Source of the DNA: Methanobrevibacter sp. TMH8
GTDB taxonomy: Archaea; Methanobacteriota; Methanobacteria; Methanobacteriales; Methanobacteriaceae
Direction: 5' to 3'
NCBI RefSeq assembly: GCF_020148105.1
Contig: NZ_JAHLZE010000013.1
Span: forward strand, 1-51,313
DNA length: 51,313 nt
Part shown: positions 48,757 to 51,313 of the stretch, piece by piece
Layout of the letters: the number at the start of each line of letters is the position of its first letter
Position numbering within the stretch: position 1 is the first letter of the stretch
The notes under the pieces: generated by a model
Told to the model about the DNA's origin: nothing
The model's database searches: none
The model's input: only the letters and a program-made list of their open reading frames with translations
Position numbers and translations under genes: made by a program

Positions 48757-49596
48757 ATGGACAACAAAAACCAGATAAAAATATTTAAAGATCAAAAAAT
48801 AAGATCAAAATGGAACAATGAAGAAGAAGAATGGTATTTTTCAGTGATAGATGTTGTAGGAGTTCTTAGTCAGAGTAAAAATCCTAAAAATTATTGGAAA
48901 GTGTTAAAACATCGACTTAAAAAAGAAGGAAGTCAGGTGGTTACAAATTGTAACCACCTGAAAATGCTTGCTCCTGATGGCAAATATTACAAAACAGATG
49001 TAGCTAACACAGAACAAATATTGAGAATCATTCAATCAATACCATCCCCAAATGCAGAACCTTTCAAAAGATGGTTAGCAAAAATAGGTAAAGAGCATCT
49101 GGATGAAATAGCTGACCCCCAATTAGCTATTGAAAGAGCTATAAGTAATTATCGTAAGAAAGGATATAGTGAAGAATGGATTACTCAACGATTAAAAACA
49201 ATAGAATTGCGAAAAGAACTAACAGCTGAATGGGATAGGGCAGGAGTTGAAGAAGGTCTAGAGTATGCCATATTAACTGACGAAATAACTAAAGCATGGT
49301 CTGGAATGACAACAAATCAATATAAACAGTTTAAAGATATTAAAAAAGAAAACCTTAGAGATAACATGAGCGATGTTGAATTAGTATTAAATATGTTAGC
49401 TGAGGTTTCCACTACTCAAATATCTAAGTCTACAAACCCTGAGGGCTTTGAAGAAAGTAAAAAAATAGCTAATGAAGGTGGAACAGTTGCAGGTAATGCT
49501 AGAAAAGACTTGGAAACAAGAACTGGTGAATCTGTATTAACAAGAGATAATGCTAATAATCCAAAATTATTAGATAAAAATAAGAAAATTCAATAA
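48757..49596 (+). CDS. Bro-N / DinD-like protein
   Basis: A 279 aa protein with an N-terminal Bro-N domain (about residues 5-105; WYFSVIDVVGVLSQSKNPKNYW, as in phage antirepressors) and a C-terminal DinD-type region (IADPQLAIERAISNYRKKGYS, LTDEITKAWSGMTTNQYK, EGGTVAGNARKDLETRTGE). Bacterial DinD is damage-inducible and modulates RecA filaments; phage Bro-N proteins are DNA-binding regulators. It is oriented opposite to the adhesin remnants on both sides and has higher GC and fewer A/T-extreme codons, suggesting acquisition from a bacterial or phage source. AAGGGAT lies before the ATG. No other mobile genes are near. Confidence 0.85.
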   Translation: MDNKNQIKIFKDQKIRSKWNNEEEEWYFSVIDVVGVLSQSKNPKNYWKVLKHRLKKEGSQVVTNCNHLKMLAPDGKYYKTDVANTEQILRIIQSIPSPNAEPFKRWLAKIGKEHLDEIADPQLAIERAISNYRKKGYSEEWITQRLKTIELRKELTAEWDRAGVEEGLEYAILTDEITKAWSGMTTNQYKQFKDIKKENLRDNMSDVELVLNMLAEVSTTQISKSTNPEGFEESKKIANEGGTVAGNARKDLETRTGESVLTRDNANNPKLLDKNKKIQ

Positions 49597-49697
49597 AATT
49601 TCAATTCTATAAACTATAAAAACTAAAACTATTTAAAAAAAGAAAAAAATAAGCTGATTTAATAAATAAACCAACTTTTTAAAACATTTTATATTTT

Positions 49698-51289
49698 TTA
49701 CCATTTTCTTCTGTATGTTGCAAAACCTAGAATAGCTAATATTAAAAATACAACAATTGGAATTCCAGTTTTTTTCATAGCTGCAGCTCCTGCTGTAGCT
49801 GGATTGTCATTAGTTTCATTGGTATCGTTTGTATCATTGTTGTTTTTTGTTACTGTAAATTCAATAGATACGATACCTTCGTTGAAATTATCGCCTCCAC
49901 CTACTATAACAGTAATTGTATGTGTTCCATTCGTAAGTTTACTAGCTGGCACAGTTAGTGTTGCAATACCATTACTATCTGTAACTTTATGACCTACTGT
50001 TTTTCCATCTAAAACAAAATCAACAGGATGACCACTTACAGGATCTCCATCCTCATCAGTCGCATTAGCAACAATAGTAACAGAACCATCATCATTTTCA
50101 GTAACAGTAATAACTACACTAATATTACCTTTTTTCACGTTAAAACTAGCACTATTTGTAAATCCATTGTATACATTGTTTCCTGCCCAAAAAACAGAAA
50201 CATTGATATTTCCAGTATATGTTGGTTTATAAGCTAAACTCCAACGACCATTACTATCAGTAGTCACATTATAAGCAACACCATCAACAGTAACAGTAAC
50301 TTGAATATTAGCTAAAGGATTACCATTATCATCAGTAGCTATACCAGTAATATTAACTGTTTTACCAGTACGAGCATCATCTGGAACAACAATAGTTGAA
50401 CTAGTATTACCTTTAGAAGCATTAAACTCCAAAAACACATACTGATCATCCACTAAAGCATCAATAGCATGTATTCCTTCACCAGGAACAGTGAATTGAT
50501 AAACAAATAGATCATCAGTAGTAGTATTATAGCTTTCACCATTAAAAGTACCAGTAATGACAAAGTAAGGCAAGTTTTCAACACCCTCATTAGTAAGAGT
50601 AGTATTTAAAACTAACAAAGCAAAATCCAGTTTATCTTCAGGACGAATGTTATCTAAACTAGTGAGGTTAGTAATATTTAATATATAGTGATTATTAGTA
50701 TCAAAACCGAAGATTTTACTACTAATATCATTTACTCCCCACCAATTATAATCAAAACTACTACCATCATCAATAGTTGTAAAATCCAAACCAATACTAG
50801 CAATTATACGATTATAATTAACAGTCAGATTAACAGAACTAGGACTATACTCTTCAAAACCAATACCTTTGTTAACTGCAAAAATAGTATTACCTTTAAC
50901 AAGAATATCACTCAAAACAGCACCATCTAATGCAAAATAAAGACCAACATCATCACTTTTAAAAGTATTATTCAACAAAGACAAACCACTAAACTGATCA
51001 TAGGAATAAATATACATAGCATAATCAATGCCAGTAATATTATTCCCAATAAAGCTCAAAATGGTGTTGTTGCTGCTGTATGCACCAGATCAACACCAGC
51101 CCATGTTCCTGTGATGTTGTTGTTGGAGAGGGTTATGGTGTTGTTGCTGCTGTATGCATACAGAAAAACACCATACCATGAGGTTCGTTTGATTTTGTAG
51201 TAGGAGAGTCTTATAGTGTAATAGATGATGTATGCATACAGAACAACACCATAACATTTTAATGTTATGTTATTGTTGATATTAATAAA
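49698..51289 (-). pseudogene. 5'-truncated, frameshifted adhesin-like gene
   Basis: The intact frame (49698-51059) encodes beta-helix coils, an Ig-like domain (GKTVNITGIATDDNGNPLAN), a second Ig-like domain, an Asn/Asp/Thr linker and a C-terminal membrane anchor (KKTGIPIVVFLILAILGFATYRRKW region, with RRK at the end). Upstream, the repeat reading is lost by a 1 nt deletion near 51085 (GTTGATCTGG-T-GCATACAGC), then continues in another frame with decayed coils (YIIYYTIRLSYY in place of YSSNNTITLTNN) to a stop at 51290-51292. No start codon or signal peptide exists in the window. About 0.9 kb (50150-51059) is nearly identical to 16900-17819 in the adhesin at 16.3 kb. Confidence 0.75.
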
Positions 51290-51313
51290 TTAATAGTTAA
51301 CTCTGTAGAAAAA

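Overview
This 51.3 kb window looks like chromosome of an AT-rich pseudomurein methanogen of the order Methanobacteriales, most probably a Methanobrevibacter. Support comes from CfbC (coenzyme F430), ArfB (archaeal riboflavin/F420 route), geranylgeranylglyceryl phosphate synthase (archaeal ether lipids), deoxyhypusine synthase, HerA/NurA/Mre11/Rad50, archaeal L37e and Sm-like proteins, GGTGA-type ribosome binding sites, and large Asn/Ser/Thr-rich adhesin-like surface proteins. Spacers are long and extremely A+T rich. I saw no tRNA, rRNA, CRISPR array or intact transposase.

Layout. 1-6.9 kb (minus strand): a radical SAM protein coupled by ATGA overlap to a glycosyltransferase, then cfbC, a CBS protein, a U32 family protein and a cation efflux transporter. 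6.9-15.9 kb (minus): the DNA end-processing set nurA-herA and mre11-rad50, split by an unknown membrane protein and headed by the lipid gene GGGP synthase. 16-20 kb: a large adhesin-like protein with nearly identical beta-helix repeats, followed by a gene-poor kilobase with a 226 bp inverted-repeat element. 20-29 kb (minus): membrane protein, deoxyhypusine synthase, a small protein, an HTH-CBS regulator, purF, an unknown coiled-coil protein, a metallo-beta-lactamase-fold hydrolase, L37e and an Sm-like protein. 29.7-31 kb (plus): PUA RNA-binding protein and arfB. 31-39 kb: small membrane-anchored Ser/Asn-rich proteins (at least two are paralogues), a secreted duplicated-domain protein, a YigZ/IMPACT protein, and an XRE-cupin regulator / thioesterase / acyl-CoA ligase cluster. 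39-42 kb: nitrogen block, with a palindrome matching the methanogen NrpR operator (GGAA-N6-TTCC) just downstream of a TATA box, then amt (frameshifted in an A9 run) and glnK. 42-47.5 kb: a secreted PKD/CARDB-like protein, a large helicase and pdxS. 48-51.3 kb: a small membrane protein, a Bro-N/DinD-like gene probably acquired from bacteria, and adhesin remnants on both sides of it, one of which duplicates about 0.9 kb of the first adhesin.

The most interesting signals are: (1) the NrpR-like promoter 640 bp upstream of amt, which implies either a nitrogen-controlled small RNA or a very long leader; (2) the amt frameshift; (3) the 226 bp element with palindromic ends; (4) twin palindromes over the L37e promoter; (5) the DinD-like gene sitting inside adhesin debris; (6) a family of small anchored low-complexity proteins; (7) several very small candidate genes, including one that would need an ATT start. 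Functions are assigned from recognisable motifs only; no database search was run.
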